A stretch of 64,000 nt of DNA from Calycina herbarum (taxonomy: Eukaryota; Ascomycota; Leotiomycetes; Helotiales; Pezizellaceae). Positions 22,010-33,937 of the stretch are shown piece by piece. Position numbers and translations under genes: made by a program. The first letter of the stretch is position 1; each line of letters begins with the position of its first letter. The notes under the pieces are model-generated. The model worked only from the letters and a program-made list of their open reading frames with translations, did not search any database and was not told the DNA's origin. Location of the stretch: assembly GCA_001414485.1 (NCBI GenBank), contig LLEY01000050.1, positions 248,001 to 312,000 of the forward strand. The letters are read 5' to 3'.

Positions 22010-23027
22010 TTATTGCATTTTTGGATGGAGTGCAGAAGTGGTAATTTGAGTTTATGAATATGTAGGTGAAATTTTGCAGGTTGTAGAGGCTTGTGGAAGG
22101 AATGTGATATATTTTTTATCAATATTTGTGGGTAGGTGGGGTGGAGAATTTCTCCGTGAAGCGGGGTTTAGGTGGATATCGTTGGAGAATAAAATGACAA
22201 CTAATTTGATGAAATTTCACTCCCTAGCTAATATTATATGAACTTCGTCTGCTTGTTTCAATGCTTGAGTAGGCTTGATGTATTTTAGTTGAGAGTGAAT
22301 ATTTACCGGGACTCGCTAAGGTATTTCTGGACTGTCCATGGCTGGGCAGTTTAGTATATTCTGTGGGGCAAGTTTGCAACTCTTGACTGCTTAATTAGGA
22401 CAACGGCTGCTGATAAAAGGATATTGAGAGCATTATCCAAACTGTATCTCCTCAATTTTAATGATCGAACTTTTTAGACAGAATTTGTACAAAAGTGGAA
22501 TTAGACGAAGACTTTCCTAGAGTATTTCTGCTGAACCACATTCTATCTGATGGCAAGATAAAATATATAGCAATCTCTTACTTACTTCCAGTAAGTCTGA
22601 AGTTGCTACTAAATTAGTAACAAATATCTGAGCTTCATTTGTCGGACTTCAATGCTCAAAGTACTTGAAATATTCGATTTTAAAGTGAGATTTTGCGAAG
22701 GTAGAAGTTCGAAATTTGCTGCTCTGTTCTTCTCAATAAATATCAACGCTTAATTCTATTTGCTACTGGACATTCTCAAAGGTAGAGCTGATCATAATCA
22801 AGGAATCTCGCAATTTCAAAGCTCCAAAGTTTCTGACAGGTCAGCGAACCAAAGAAAGGCCGAGAAAACCAAATTGCTTTCTTGCCCGTTATAACAATTC
22901 AACTGACGGTATTTAGTCCATGGTACTTAAACAGTTGAATAGTAAAATAGGCCTTTTTTCAAGGCTGTCATCAGGGTGTGCAGGAACTCGAGACTAGGCA
23001 AAGAGTAGAATCCCTCTGCTTTGCATC
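22010..23027. other. Gene-poor stretch upstream of tRNA-Thr
   Basis: Roughly 1 kb of AT-rich sequence. No open frame over 60 codons with recognisable content, and no repeat arms except where the next element begins. Confidence 0.35.
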
Positions 23028-23737
23028 TGTTCTATGGTATTCCGCTATACGAGGTATTGCGCAAGTAGACTAATCTATTTAGGTAATAAATTCCGGATTG
23101 GCCAAACCAATAGATGGGCTAAATCGGGTGTCTAATAAGACGATTTTAATCAAAATTCACTTTTTTTTAAACTCTCTTCACATACTCCACGCGTCCTTAT
23201 CGCTCCTAGCCCTCCCTTTTTGAAGCTATTCCCACTTTATAAGAATGATAAAAAAATTTCAAAAACTTAGATATAAGAGTAGTATAGAGTATAGATACCC
23301 GGTAGTGATGTTTAAGTTTTTTTTATGTTTTGTAAGGTCTTGAAAAGTGGGTGAAACGAGGTGTGGGTTAGTTAAAAAGGGGGGGTTGGGGAGGCTGAAA
23401 AGGCTGAAGAAGTACTCTCCCCCCCCCGCCCCCCCGGAACTAAATGTAAGCGCACGGCCGCTGTGCCATACTAAATGTCTGTGTACTCTACATTTAGTTC
23501 CCGGGGGGTAAGACCTGGGGCTGGTCGTAAGGCGAAAAAGTAGGTTGGGAATAGCTTTATTTTTGTATTTATCATTTTTCAGGAGTTTAAACTTGCTACA
23601 CTTTTCTTCGTCTAATTCACTAAATAGACTAGTAAAAATGATCGCAGAATTAATTAGTCTATTATCCAAATAGATGGAAATTTCCTAATTAGACGTCTAC
23701 TTGCGCAATTTCTCGTATAGCGGAATACCATGGAACA
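23028..23737. repeat. 710-bp inverted-repeat element with nested palindromes
   Basis: Outer arms of about 43 bases at 23028-23070 and 23695-23737 are inverted copies with few mismatches (TGTTCTATGGTATTCCGC against TGTTCCATGGTATTCCGC). The four bases CATC lie next to both ends (23024-23027 and 23738-23741) and may be a target duplication. Inside, CCGGAACTAAATGTA at about 23434 and its inverted copy at about 23489 form a second palindrome next to a poly-C tract. The 136-codon minus frame across the element is low complexity and not taken as a gene. Confidence 0.55.
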
Positions 23738-24024
23738 CATCCCCGATTGATTGTTCGACCAAAACCCGGAAAATCCATTTAATTGTCCTAAACGACTAGA
23801 ATAATTATAATTATATTATCTTTATTCTCCTAGAAGTATTAGGACAATTGGAGAATATAAATCGGAGAGGGCTGCAGTCACGAATTCTTGCCCCGCCAGT
23901 GACATGGAAAAATCCGACATGCAACAAAACCTTTACTCCACTGAAACCTTATGACAAATCCTACTGGTAGTAATTTCTCTTCATTTTCAAAACCTATTTA
24001 CTAAGCTTTCCTCGTTACAACTTA

Positions 24025-24479
24025 GGGCCTGTTTGGCTCGCACATATTAGTTCTTTTTTGATATGTGCACCACCAAAAATAATAAGGTAATATATCATAT
24101 ATGCATGCACATCATGATGTGTACCAACGTTTGGCTAGCATATATTATAGTACGCACTTTTGCTCGCACTTCCTTTAAATATGTGCATCAAGATGTGCAC
24201 CACCAAAATTGAATAATATAATCTTTTGACCTCTATACCTTCAACTTTTATGTGCATGCATATATTCTTGAAGCTCCACCAGCACCAGCACCATTACTAC
24301 TAGTACTGCCCTGCTTCCCTGATATGTGCACCGCTATGTGCGCAATGAGCCAAACAGTAATTAAACATATTCATAGAAAAGTTATAATATAATTAGAAAT
24401 ATGCGAGCACCTTTTGACCCAGTACTCGTGTACAAATCTCATATATCTATAATAAATTATATGCGTACCAAACAGGCCC
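24025..24479. mobile_element. PIF/Harbinger-like (Tourist-type) MITE
   Basis: 455 bases starting GGGCCTGTTTGG and ending CCAAACAGGCCC, with TTA at 24022-24024 and again at 24480-24482. This combination of termini and TTA target duplication is typical of PIF/Harbinger-derived MITEs. The interior repeats the word TGTGCACCACCAAAA and related ATGTGCATG-rich words. There is no coding capacity. Confidence 0.75.
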
Positions 24480-24482
24480 TTA

Positions 24483-25015
24483 GAGCAATTCAATTAATTA
24501 TCCTAGCAAATTAGAACATTTGAAAATGTAAAAAACCAAGTTACGTAGATATAAGAATTTTTTAACATCTAATATTAGTTCTTATTTGGAATAACTTGAA
24601 CGATGAACTTCTATTTAGTTTACTATAACGTTAGAAGAAGGAGAGAAATGGCCTCTATTTACTACCCCTTTCATTGCCTACCAGGTGCCTAGGTTACTAC
24701 AACATTGAAGTTAATACAGCTCTTTAACACTTGATGATGTTGAACTAGATTGTCAACCCGTTCTTAGGGTAATTGTTTCTACTAAGTCTCCTCTAATGAA
24801 GTCCTATCTTCGCGTAAAAGAGATATAGCTGGACAGCAACTTATGCCCAAGCATGAACTCTTTCTGGTGCTTCCATTTTCCGGGGATCTAAGTGAATTCC
24901 ACCTTCCGCCCAGGGCCTTCCCTTCACCTCAAATGCCCCACTTATGACCCACAATAGCTGCAAAGAGTTCAATATTATAAATAACGCCAAGATCTTCAAC
25001 AACAAGCAAATACAA
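24483..25015. other. Spacer before tRNA-Glu
   Basis: AT-rich, with no coding region or repeat arm recognised. The 100 bases before the tRNA contain CAAC-rich sequence that may act as a start region for RNA polymerase III; this is inference. Confidence 0.3.
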
Positions 25016-25099
25016 TCCATGCTGGTGTATCGGTAACATTTCCGCCTCTCATTCTGTGATTGGAACGCGGTAGCGCAGGGTTCGACTCCCTGGCATGGA
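25016..25099 (+). tRNA. tRNA-Glu(CUC) with short intron
   Basis: Acceptor TCCATGC pairs perfectly with GCATGGA. The D arm is TGGTGTATCGGTAACAT. The anticodon loop reads CT-CTC-A, followed by about 14 intron bases. The T arm CAGGGTTCGACTCCCTG is a perfect box B stem-loop. The anticodon stem TCCGC/GCGGT pairs at four of five positions. The match is good, though the one mismatch and the ATCGGTA D loop leave some doubt about function. Confidence 0.8.
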
Positions 25100-25655
25100 A
25101 GGATTGTTCATCACTTACTTTTTTGCAGTTGTATTGGCTTGCTAGTTAGGAAGTATTCTTTGTGAATAAGCGAGGATGATTGACGACGATTTCTCTTAAA
25201 TTTTATCAAGATCTATATCTAATGGATGATTGTGCTCTCTGTTTGATTATTTTCTTAGACCTGCTCTTGGTTTTGATTGCCTCTTCTTCTTTTTATCTTG
25301 TATATGGAGGATTTTTGGCGGGGAGGGCCTTCTTTTACATTTGTTTTCAAGTTGTCAAATGGGACTAAAGAATCCACCTTCTTGGATGATTCTGATGTGA
25401 TTTTGTCAGGTAGTTTGAGTCGACGAGTGTGCACACAATTTTTAAATTTTTTTTGGTTGCTCCACAATCTCGGTTCAGAAATTTTCCTGCGAGTCATAGC
25501 GGGCTTTACCCAGATCAATATTCGATTTGAATTCAAAGTTACATGGTATATAAAAACTAGCTAAACACAATACAATAATTCTACAGAAGCTCATAATCCC
25601 CGCTTCCATCTGGAAAATTCCAAGAACCAAATCATAAGCCGTAAAATCAAAACCG
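25100..25655. other. Spacer between tRNA-Glu and the nuclease-domain gene
   Basis: No supported gene. Two overlapping frames of 93-95 codons on opposite strands at about 25255-25564 lack recognisable content. The right end contains the 3' flank of the minus-strand gene. Confidence 0.35.
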
Positions 25656-28600
25656 TCACACGCCTGTCGTTGCCGGCAACCCGGCAGTCACACCAGTCCT
25701 CACAACCGTACTCAACGTCGACTTCGCATTTTGAACAGCAACAACCGGTGTAGGTAAAGCTTCCACCTCTGCTGGACCAGAAATCACGGCTTCTCTCCAA
25801 ATCCCTTGCTCCTCCAACTCTCTCCAATCAACCCATTCTTCAACCTCAGTCCCATTTTGAATGCTCCTTACTATAACTAGACCTCTCGGTGTAATAGAAT
25901 TTCCCTCGTTATCCTCTTCAACGTCTTCCGTGTCATCATCAGCAGGTTCAGCTGTAGACGTAGTCGCAGGCTTGACACTCTTGGTAGCCGACCATAATGG
26001 AGTTAAATGAGCTGTGATTGCTGGGTCCGGGGCTGAAGCATATTTATTTTTAGTCGAACTGGCTAATTTCCCTTTAGCGTTGCTTGTGTAGTAGTTGTCG
26101 TCTGTAAGGAGTGCAAATCCCGGGTCGTTAGGCACAATCATACTTGGCCAACAAGGATTTTGTTCAAGACCGTCTTCAGGGTCATTTGGAAGGTTATCCC
26201 AGTCTTTGATTTCGAACACAGGTCGAGTAACTTGGACTCGGACCGAAGTGATCGTAGCTGTAATGGAAATGTGTCAGTCGTTGAACGGCGATAAATGATT
26301 TGAGGAGAGTGTTGAGAGATGCTTACTTGTATATCCACTTTCCGTAACGACTCTTTCCACGTTTAAGCTACTCATGGTAACATGAGAAGCAGACTGCTTC
26401 GTCATCACACCATCTTTACCCTTTTGGTCACCACCATGTTTCCAACAAAAGTTTTTCCACATGCTTCCAGAGCCTCTATTCTGATTACTGGGTAGATAAC
26501 GAACCATCTGACCAGGCTGATCCTTCTTATTCCAGAAAGCACGAGGAGGCCATTCATCACGATCGCATTTACCTTGACGGCGTTGAGTCCAACCGTCCAG
26601 CCAGCCAAAGTGATGTTGATTGCTCTCGGGTACAGTGGCCACTACAGTTGATATTCCGCTGATCGTGACAGTTTTGGAGTAACTGGAACTCCAGAGGTCT
26701 GTGGCTTTACCGTCGACTGAGCTGGTAGTAGTTTCACCACATGTGAAGCGAGCCATATCTGTCTGGGGCGGGACTTTGTTGGTGTGAACACTCATCACGG
26801 ATCTATTGAGGAGATATTAGCATTGTCATAAGAAGCTCGGAGTGAAGGTAATTACCGGTAATGGTAGCAAGCCTGGCTCCATCTCTTACTGCATTTTACA
26901 GGTGGCGTGGTGTAAACTGGGACTATGGAAGTCGTCTCTGTTGTGTGCGTATGCCCCTTATCATCGCAGTATTGATCTACTACTGCGCCGCGCTTGGGAA
27001 TTCTACAGGCAACAGCTTGGGATGATGAGCTTGAGCTTGATTTGCCACTTGTTACTTTTCCGGTATTGGTGCCAGATTTCGTAGTAGTTGGAGCCTTTGT
27101 AGTTCCAGTTTTGGAGCTAGTACCTGCACTCGCCTTAGATGTGCTAGTTTTCTTGCTCTTGGTGCTGAGTTTTCCTGATTTCGTGCTAGCAGCACTACTA
27201 GAAATTGGCTTCGATCCCGTGGGCGTTGGTTCGGGTTCATTTTTGCTTTCGGTTTCGGTTTCGGTTTCGGTTTCCCCGGGCTTGGTCTCAATAGGAGTGC
27301 TTTCAGAAGGGCTAGATTCTGTTCTAGTCTTGATTTCCGTGACAGTCTCCCCAGGCTTTGTATCAGCAGGTGAACTGGGGACCGGTGATTGCTCCGTGAC
27401 AGGTGGCGTTGTTCTAATTTCGGTCTGCGTCACTCCTGGGTTTGTATCAGAGCCAGTGTTGGAAGGTTGTATGGATACTGGAGATGTAGGCTCGATTTGG
27501 GATGCTGTTCCAGTTTGGGCTTGATTGGTTCCCGTCGAGATAGCGGTACTTGGCTCAACACTTCCCGTTTTTGATTCCTCTGCAGTCTTGCTTGTCTTCC
27601 CAGCGTCATTATCATTATCTTCGGTCTTGGATGTAGAAACTGTCAAAAAGGACGAAGGTAAGGGACTACTGGCATCTGAACTCTTCGATATCGAAGTGGT
27701 ACCATCAGCACTTCCAGTTTTTGAAGAACCGGGAACGATGGTGAAGGTCTCAGCAGTTTTGGAGTCCGATTTCCCACTAATAGTTCCTGATGGTTTGCTA
27801 TCATCGTTTGTTGATGAGGGAGAGATTGACTTGGACTTTGAAGTGCTCTCATCGTCCTTGGATGATACCTTGGTTGGGCTAGCAGTGGGTTTTGAATTCG
27901 AGCTTCCGGGTTTTGCTGTTGGGGTGGTATCATCATCCGAAGATTTGGTGTTTTTGGTAGCAGGAGGTTTTGATGTAGGAGTATTATCATCGTCGGAAGT
28001 TGATTTACCTTTGGTAGCGGGTTGCTTCGTCGTAGGCTTGGAATCATCATCAGAAGTCTTCGTGTTTTTGGTGGCAGGTGGTTTTGTTGCTTTTTTGGTG
28101 GGCTTAACAGGCTTAAGCGTCTTCACTGGTGCCTGTTGTGTGGGTTTGGGCTTGATTGGCTTTTTCGTCTTGGGCTGGGGCTGCTTAGTCTTCTGCTTCT
28201 TTGGCGGTTTTGGCTGTGGAGTTGCTCCTGATACAGCATTGTTTGGTCCAAAGGGAAAGCATTTGGAGAACAGCGGCCATGATTGCTCGAATAGAGTTTG
28301 CTCCCACAGAGGATTAGCCTCGTTTCCAGCAGTAGCTACTTGAACAGACAAGTCAACACCGGCTGATGCATCAACATCAACTCCTACTGTTTTCTCTGTT
28401 CCGCAAACACCACTGGTAACGGCCATGGCAGTGAAGTCTGCTTGAATAGTTGGCATTTTGAGGTCCAAACTCATCTCGAGACCTTTCCCAAAGGCTACTG
28501 CACTTAGCGCGATGGCTGGCTGTGCGTACAACTCAATTCCACCATCAATCTTCGCACTCAATGTGAAAGGTATTGCGGTCAAAGCTGGAGCCCATCCGGA

Positions 28601-29769
28601 AAACTTCCCCTTGCTAGGTTCGAGAGCGTTGATTTCTACGATGGCTGAATTTGAGAGACTCATTTTCGCACCAAATGTAGCTTCAACCTCCCCCTTCCAC
28701 TCATCCATTGTGAAACCAACATCAACGTCAAGGAAAGCTCCAATCTTGGCAAATTTTCCGACCTTGACACCCTCGATCGGAATTGAGATGATTGTTTTCT
28801 GCCAGTTGTATTCTTTGGCAAGGGTGCCACTAGCCGACAAGGAGAGTTGTATAGTGGCAACGACATCTTGAGGAGACACCTTCATTTGAGCTTTAGCTCC
28901 CGAAAACCCAACGTCTAAATCAAAGTCTACAAGCATTTTTCCAGAAGTCCCACAGTCGACACAATCAACAGAAAGATCAACACCGCTGACGGTAGTTGAA
29001 AAGAGGTTTCTGTTGAAGCTGCTAGCGAGACTCATGGTGAAATCTGGATCATCTCGCTTTGCCAAGATAGTTGTATTTAATGGAGGTCGGTAACCCATCT
29101 TGAATGTATAAGTCTTTGCGACATCCTCCCATTCCTTTTGTTGCGCTTTGAGATGCACTTTGAACTTAGCAGGGTCAAAGGTAATATCGTTAACGAGGTA
29201 TGGTTGTCTTTCTTGGTCATCCCCACATCCCTCGTAATTGGCCACCAACCTGAATGACAATCATTAGAAGCTTGTCCTGTTGAAACAGGAGGAAGTGAAG
29301 AATGCTTACACAAAGGTGTTGTTGACATCATCGCTAACCCAGTTCCAAGCTTGTTTGGCGTACGTAAAGGTTGCATTGTCTTTAAATTCCAGCATCATAT
29401 TGTTGCTACAGTCGACGGACTTGAGCATGCCGTCGAATTTTTCCATCCCAATAACGAATTCGAACTCTTCTTTGAAATAAACTAGCCAAGATCGTCAGCA
29501 TTTGCGAGATGACTTCAGGTTAGCTGATTATTACCAGTCAAATTGGCGTATAAGAGGCTGCCCCCTCCATCCCCTCCCCAATAAAAACTCTCAATATCTT
29601 GAAGATCTAACCGAGAAGGGTCGAAATCATCAGTTCCATTCCAATTTCGTTTTGTAACCCTAGGGTTATCCACGAAATGTTCAGAAGCTAGAGGCCGTAG
29701 AGTGAGGGCGATGGCCTGGTGAAGAAACGACAGAAACAGGCATGATGAAAGAAAGAATTGGCCAAACAT
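25656..29769 (-). CDS. Secreted DUF7029/DUF7223 protein with Ser/Thr/Lys/Pro-rich linker and NucA/NucB-like nuclease domain
   Basis: Five exons (29769..29535, 29481..29310, 29249..26856, 26802..26327, 26257..25656) join in frame to 1292 residues. A signal peptide occupies about residues 1-21 (MFGQFFLSSCLFLSFLHQAIA). Residues about 40-130 look like DUF7029 and about 165-460 like DUF7223, a beta-rich segment with CVDCGTSGKMLVDFDLDVGF. Residues about 475-885 form a long linker of repeated Ser, Thr, Lys and Pro words (PPATKNTKTSDDD, TKPGETVTEIKT). Residues about 1010-1045 read CDRDEWPPRAFW, VRYLPSNQNRGSGSMWKNFC, the signature I associate with NucA/NucB-type DNases (CDEYP..., NxxGS). The N-terminal domains are of unknown function. 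Role inferred: secreted or wall-attached nuclease. Domain names rest on recall; the gene model is well supported by phases. Confidence 0.8.
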
Positions 29770-30593
29770 CGTGGAAAAGAAATAATCCGTATCGGTATTG
29801 AAGCCTAGAAAGCCCTGATAAACAGTGATAAATAACGAACGGTCCGCTCCCGATTAATGTAAAGAATGAATAGGGTTTGGGGATATAAAACAATTGTCAA
29901 AAAAGAAAGGAGATATATATTCTCATAGAACCTTTGCAAAACCAAAGCAATAATCCTTCATAATCAGAAGCGGGTAAACCCCAATCTTGGCGATTGCGGC
30001 TGGCTTCATAAGGCGCGAGCCATGAGACCGCCACGAGAAGTGAAAATACATGAGCCTTGCAGCACTTTCCCAACGTTACAGGGACATAACCAACACTTGA
30101 GAAATTATGAGCCCTATTTGCAGTATCATTAGATGTAAGCACGGGAGCTTTGTTGTACAGCCCGTCTTGGCTTCATTTCCAACGCTCTTTTCCCACATTT
30201 TCCCCGCCATCGAGTTTTTGTTGCAAAGTGATCGGCCCCCAAGTGGTGCACAAGGAGACGAGGAAGATCACACCGTCTATATCGATCATTGGCTGCTGGC
30301 GCATCTGCCTGTCGCAGGATCTTGAGACGTTGTTAAAATTATCGTGCCAAGTAATGAAGGATCGAGTGAAGTTCAGCTGGCGCGGGAGGGGGTCGAATAA
30401 TAAGCATTTTCACGCACTCGGGAGAATCTTCCGCCGTCGCTTATCTCAACCCCTGAGCAAAAGTGCAAGGGGGTAGCTCACGTGTCTGCCAAGCTTTTTA
30501 TAATTATCCCACTTCCCCAGATTTCCGATAATCATTTGACCAAGATTTCAGCTGCGCCAAATACTGCCTTTCACAATCAAAGGAAGCACACAA
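29770..30593. other. Intergenic region between divergent genes
   Basis: About 820 bases separating two divergent start codons, so it probably holds both promoters. A TATAAAA-like box occurs at about 29883 (minus gene side) and TTTTTATAATT at about 30495 (plus gene side). Frames of 70-108 codons here overlap and show no conserved content. Confidence 0.4.
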
Positions 30594-32564
30594 ATGTCTG
30601 ATCCTTGGACCAGCAAGGTCTGCGAAATGTGCGGCAGCATATTTGCTTCTACGGAGAACCTCAAACGTTTGGTCTCTCACAGCAACGAACTGGTAAACCC
30701 AGATCGTTTAGTGATTCCTCGGGAATTCAATGAGGTAGTAAAGTCTCGAGAAAATGGGTGCAAATTCTGCAAGGAGATATGGGAGGCGATCCATGATTTT
30801 AAAGAGCTCGTGGAATTCCAAAGCGAACATCCAACCGCGGATTGGCATTTCAATTTGAGCTTCTCCTCCAGTACAATCCCAGAATATATAATCAAAAAAC
30901 AGCTCTGGATCGATATTGTGTATATAATCACTTCCATTGAAACTGTTGGAACAGACGAGAAAGCTAGAATTGGGTATTTTGATTTTTATGCTCCACCAGG
31001 TATGGGCATGCTTCCAATTCAGTAATCTATCTTTATACTCATCAAAGTCCATACCATAGACGATCCAAGCTCGGCTTTTATTGGTGCAATCCCCCCGGTT
31101 TTTGAAGTTGGATCATCTCAGAGTTTTCGTGCTGCAAATGGATGGCTTCAAGATTGCGTTGCGAATCATAAAAAGTGTCCAAGTTCCACAAGCAGCCTTC
31201 TACCAACACGGGTGCTCGACGTCTGTCCCGATTCTGGACTGGACAAGCTTCGTCTCTACGCCAGTAAAGGAGAGAAGGATCGATACGCGGCTTTGAGCTA
31301 TTGCTGGGGTGGACCGCAGCCGATAGTGACAACCCTGGCATCAGTGGAACCTCACCAAGAATCGCTTGTTTTTGAACTCTTGCCAAAGACGATCCAGGAT
31401 GCCATAATCACAACAAGAGAGCTAGGCATACGGTATCTCTGGATCGATGCCCTTTGCATCATTCAAGATTCGTTGGAGGATAAGGGACGAGAGCTAAATA
31501 AGATGGCGGGGATTTACAAAAACGCTTACCTCACAATATCGGCGTCGAGTGCAGTTAGTTGCATGGATGGATTCCTTCAGACTAGGACCCCAAATCCTAT
31601 CCCGGAACGTTTTATCTTTCCTTTCAGATGTCCCGATGACACAATGGGAAATGTCATACTAGAGAAACAACAGAATGTCTACGGGCCAGGACCACCAATA
31701 AGCAAACGAGGCTGGACGTTCCAAGAACGATTACTCTCTCCCCGACTTTTGATGTATGGAGATCAAGGCTTATCCCTAGAGTGTCAGACCGGAGAACAAC
31801 GTAACGGAGGTTGGCCAGCGAGATGGGTTGCCATGTATGATTGGCGGCCCGAAAACCCGATATTCACGAAGATAGACAGGCTAAATGAACCGGAAGTGGA
31901 AAGATTTCGATGCGCCTGGGGTCATATGGTGTCAGAATATGCAGCACGTTCACTCACTTTCTCGGAGGACAGACTTACAGCAATTTCCGGCGTGGCAGAA
32001 GAATTTCGAAGAGTGTTTCAAGGCGATGAATATCTTGCGGGGATGTGGAAAAGTTGGCTTGCAACGGGCTTGCTGTGGTCTGTTAGTGACAGTAATGTTC
32101 GACCGCGACCAAAACAATATCTAGCACCGTCTTGGTCATGGGCAAGCGTCGATGGACCCATTAGTAGTGCCTTCACGTCGCAGTATTTTGGAATGGGGAG
32201 AGCTGGATCTGAAAAGGATCTTGTACTGGTGAGCTGTAAGGTTGATCCTGCACCTTTGAATAGGGTATGCGGTGGAGAACTTGTTCTGAGAGGAAAGCTT
32301 CGACCTGCAATCTGGGATGTTGAGAAGGCAACTTTGAGAAAACCAAATGGTGAGATTGCTATCACAAATGGTACTTTAAGGGATGCTATCGAGAGCGAGG
32401 GCTATCCTGTGGATGTTTTCTGCTTACATCTTCGTCACACTCAGGGGATGATACTTCAAGTGATTGAAGAAGGTACTTACCAACGAAAAGGGTATTGGGC
32501 ATGCCAATATAGCGAACTTAGTTGGTTCGAGGATTGCGAGTTAGAGATGCTGAAAATAATATGA
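30594..32564 (+). CDS. HET-domain (heterokaryon incompatibility) protein, intact
   Basis: Two exons, 30594..30999 and 31060..32564, joined by a GTATGG...ATAG intron in phase 1, give 636 residues. The N-terminal part has a cysteine-bearing segment (SKVCEMCGSIFAS, GCKFCKEIWEAI) and VFEVGSSQSFRAANGWLQDC with CVANHKKC, common in this subfamily. The HET domain begins near residue 210 with YAALSYCWGG and continues through LPKTIQDAIITTRELGIRYL, LWIDALCIIQD, IYKNAYLTISASSA and SKRGWTFQERLLSPRLL. YLAPSWSWASVDG lies further on. Family knowledge: HET proteins trigger cell death after fusion of unlike strains. No lesion is visible, unlike the three HET relics in this window. Confidence 0.92.
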
Positions 32565-33026
32565 TTCATGATAGAAAAAATAAACAAACTCCACTCCGTA
32601 TCAGTTTGCAGACTTGAAGTACAAATTGCTTCCCGCTATAGGTCTAATCATCTGAAGTATATGTTTATTAGTCTTATAACTATTGACTATTTTATGGATT
32701 TCCTATATTTATGCGCATAATTTTAGTAATGTGTATTGCAAAAGAGGCCATATGAGTAAATGAGAGCTTCATACACGTGACGAAGTTTGGTGATAAATAG
32801 TACTCAAGATTCATACTCTCTTCCAACTTTAGTTCAACAATATTACCACACCCAAAAGTTGCAATAATGTTATTGCAAAGGAACAGCTTAACAGTAGAGC
32901 GCTTTTTTACACACATTCGGCCATGTATTCAAATTATCTTCTTCTCTTATACTTATTCGAAACATAACTATTTCATCTACAAACAAACCCTCGACACAAC
33001 GATGCTTACAGCATTCAAATAACTAC
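32565..33026. other. AT-rich intergenic region
   Basis: Between converging genes. Holds the 3' flanks of both and a run of AT-rich sequence; the 74-codon minus frame at 32692 shows nothing recognisable. Confidence 0.35.
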
Positions 33027-33871
33027 TCACTCCGCCCTCCAAACTCTCAAACTCTCAAACTCACTAGGCAATTCCTTCTTCTCAACCCAAGCCTTCACAG
33101 CATCAGAAAATAGTTCCGGGCACACAATCCCCCACCCAAGCATCCCCTCCCTCAAAACCACTGCCCTACTCCCCTCATTCCCCTTTCTAAACATCTCACC
33201 CATCACCCTCGTCTTCTCAAACAAATCCTCCTCCCCACCCGCAACAGCCAAAGCCCTACACATAAGTGGATAACCATTCCCTAACTCCAAAAGCGCAGCA
33301 AACCCTTTTTCGCAAGTTCAAAAGAGTTATTCGTCCGAATACCCTCCAATAACGAAGGAGGAGAATCTAAACAAGGAAGCCAAGAAGACACACAAACAGA
33401 GCGCGCATTGTGGTTTCTGCACCGGAACCGCTAGGTATGGTGAGAAGTTTCACAAGTTCTGGATATCTATGGGCAAGCTATACGACAATGAATCCACCCC
33501 GCTGAAGCCGACCAAATGGCACGTGTAATTATGAGCATGAGAGCGGATGAGTTGAGCCACTAGTTTCGAAGCATTTGCTAATGTGTATGGGCCACAATTC
33601 TGAGATTTGCAATGTCGTGGGAGATCAGGGATTAAAAGGAGATATGGTGGGGGGATATCGCGGCCCACTCTCGGTGTGAGCATGCTAGGCTGTGGAGGAG
33701 GACGAGGGTGGTTGGTTGATCATCGTTAAGTGAGATATGAAAAAGCTGACTGGGATATGGGGTTTCTTCTGGGGTTGTCATTTCTTTTTCCCGGTCTGTT
33801 TGGGAGTTGGTTTTGGATATCGAAGGTTTTGGTGGGCACAGATGTAACCTAGGCACAGCAGTGTCGTTCAA
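33027..33871 (-). pseudogene. Decayed alpha/beta hydrolase
   Basis: Three fragments on the minus strand together spell an alpha/beta-hydrolase. The first reads TTLVLLHSLACSHREWAAIS, the oxyanion HG-type turn. The second, in another frame, reads LLIPDLPRHCKSQNCGPYTL and CHLVGFSG, where the nucleophile elbow GxSxG is expected. After GFSG a one-base loss moves the AHRYPELVKLL segment into a third frame, which also has a stop. The last 87 codons (ALAVAGGEEDLFEKTRVM to RVWRAE) are open and carry the C-terminal helices. At least two frameshifts and one stop make this a relic. The substrate cannot be judged. Confidence 0.7.
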
Positions 33872-33937
33872 TGTATATTGAGTATTAACATAATGTAAAA
33901 AGATCTTTCACGAACTTATCTTCTCTCCACTGCTTAA

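Noticed and set aside
23259..23669. 136-codon minus frame
   Set aside because: Lies across an inverted-repeat element and poly-C tract; no protein-like pattern.
26994..28343. Two long plus-strand frames (176 and 272 codons)
   Set aside because: They are antisense to the repetitive Ser/Thr/Lys/Pro linker of the nuclease-domain gene; their Val/Gly/Leu/Phe-rich text follows from the codon bias of that linker.
30150..30476. 108-codon plus frame between the nuclease-domain and HET genes
   Set aside because: Overlaps a second open frame, no conserved content, and lies in the divergent promoter region.
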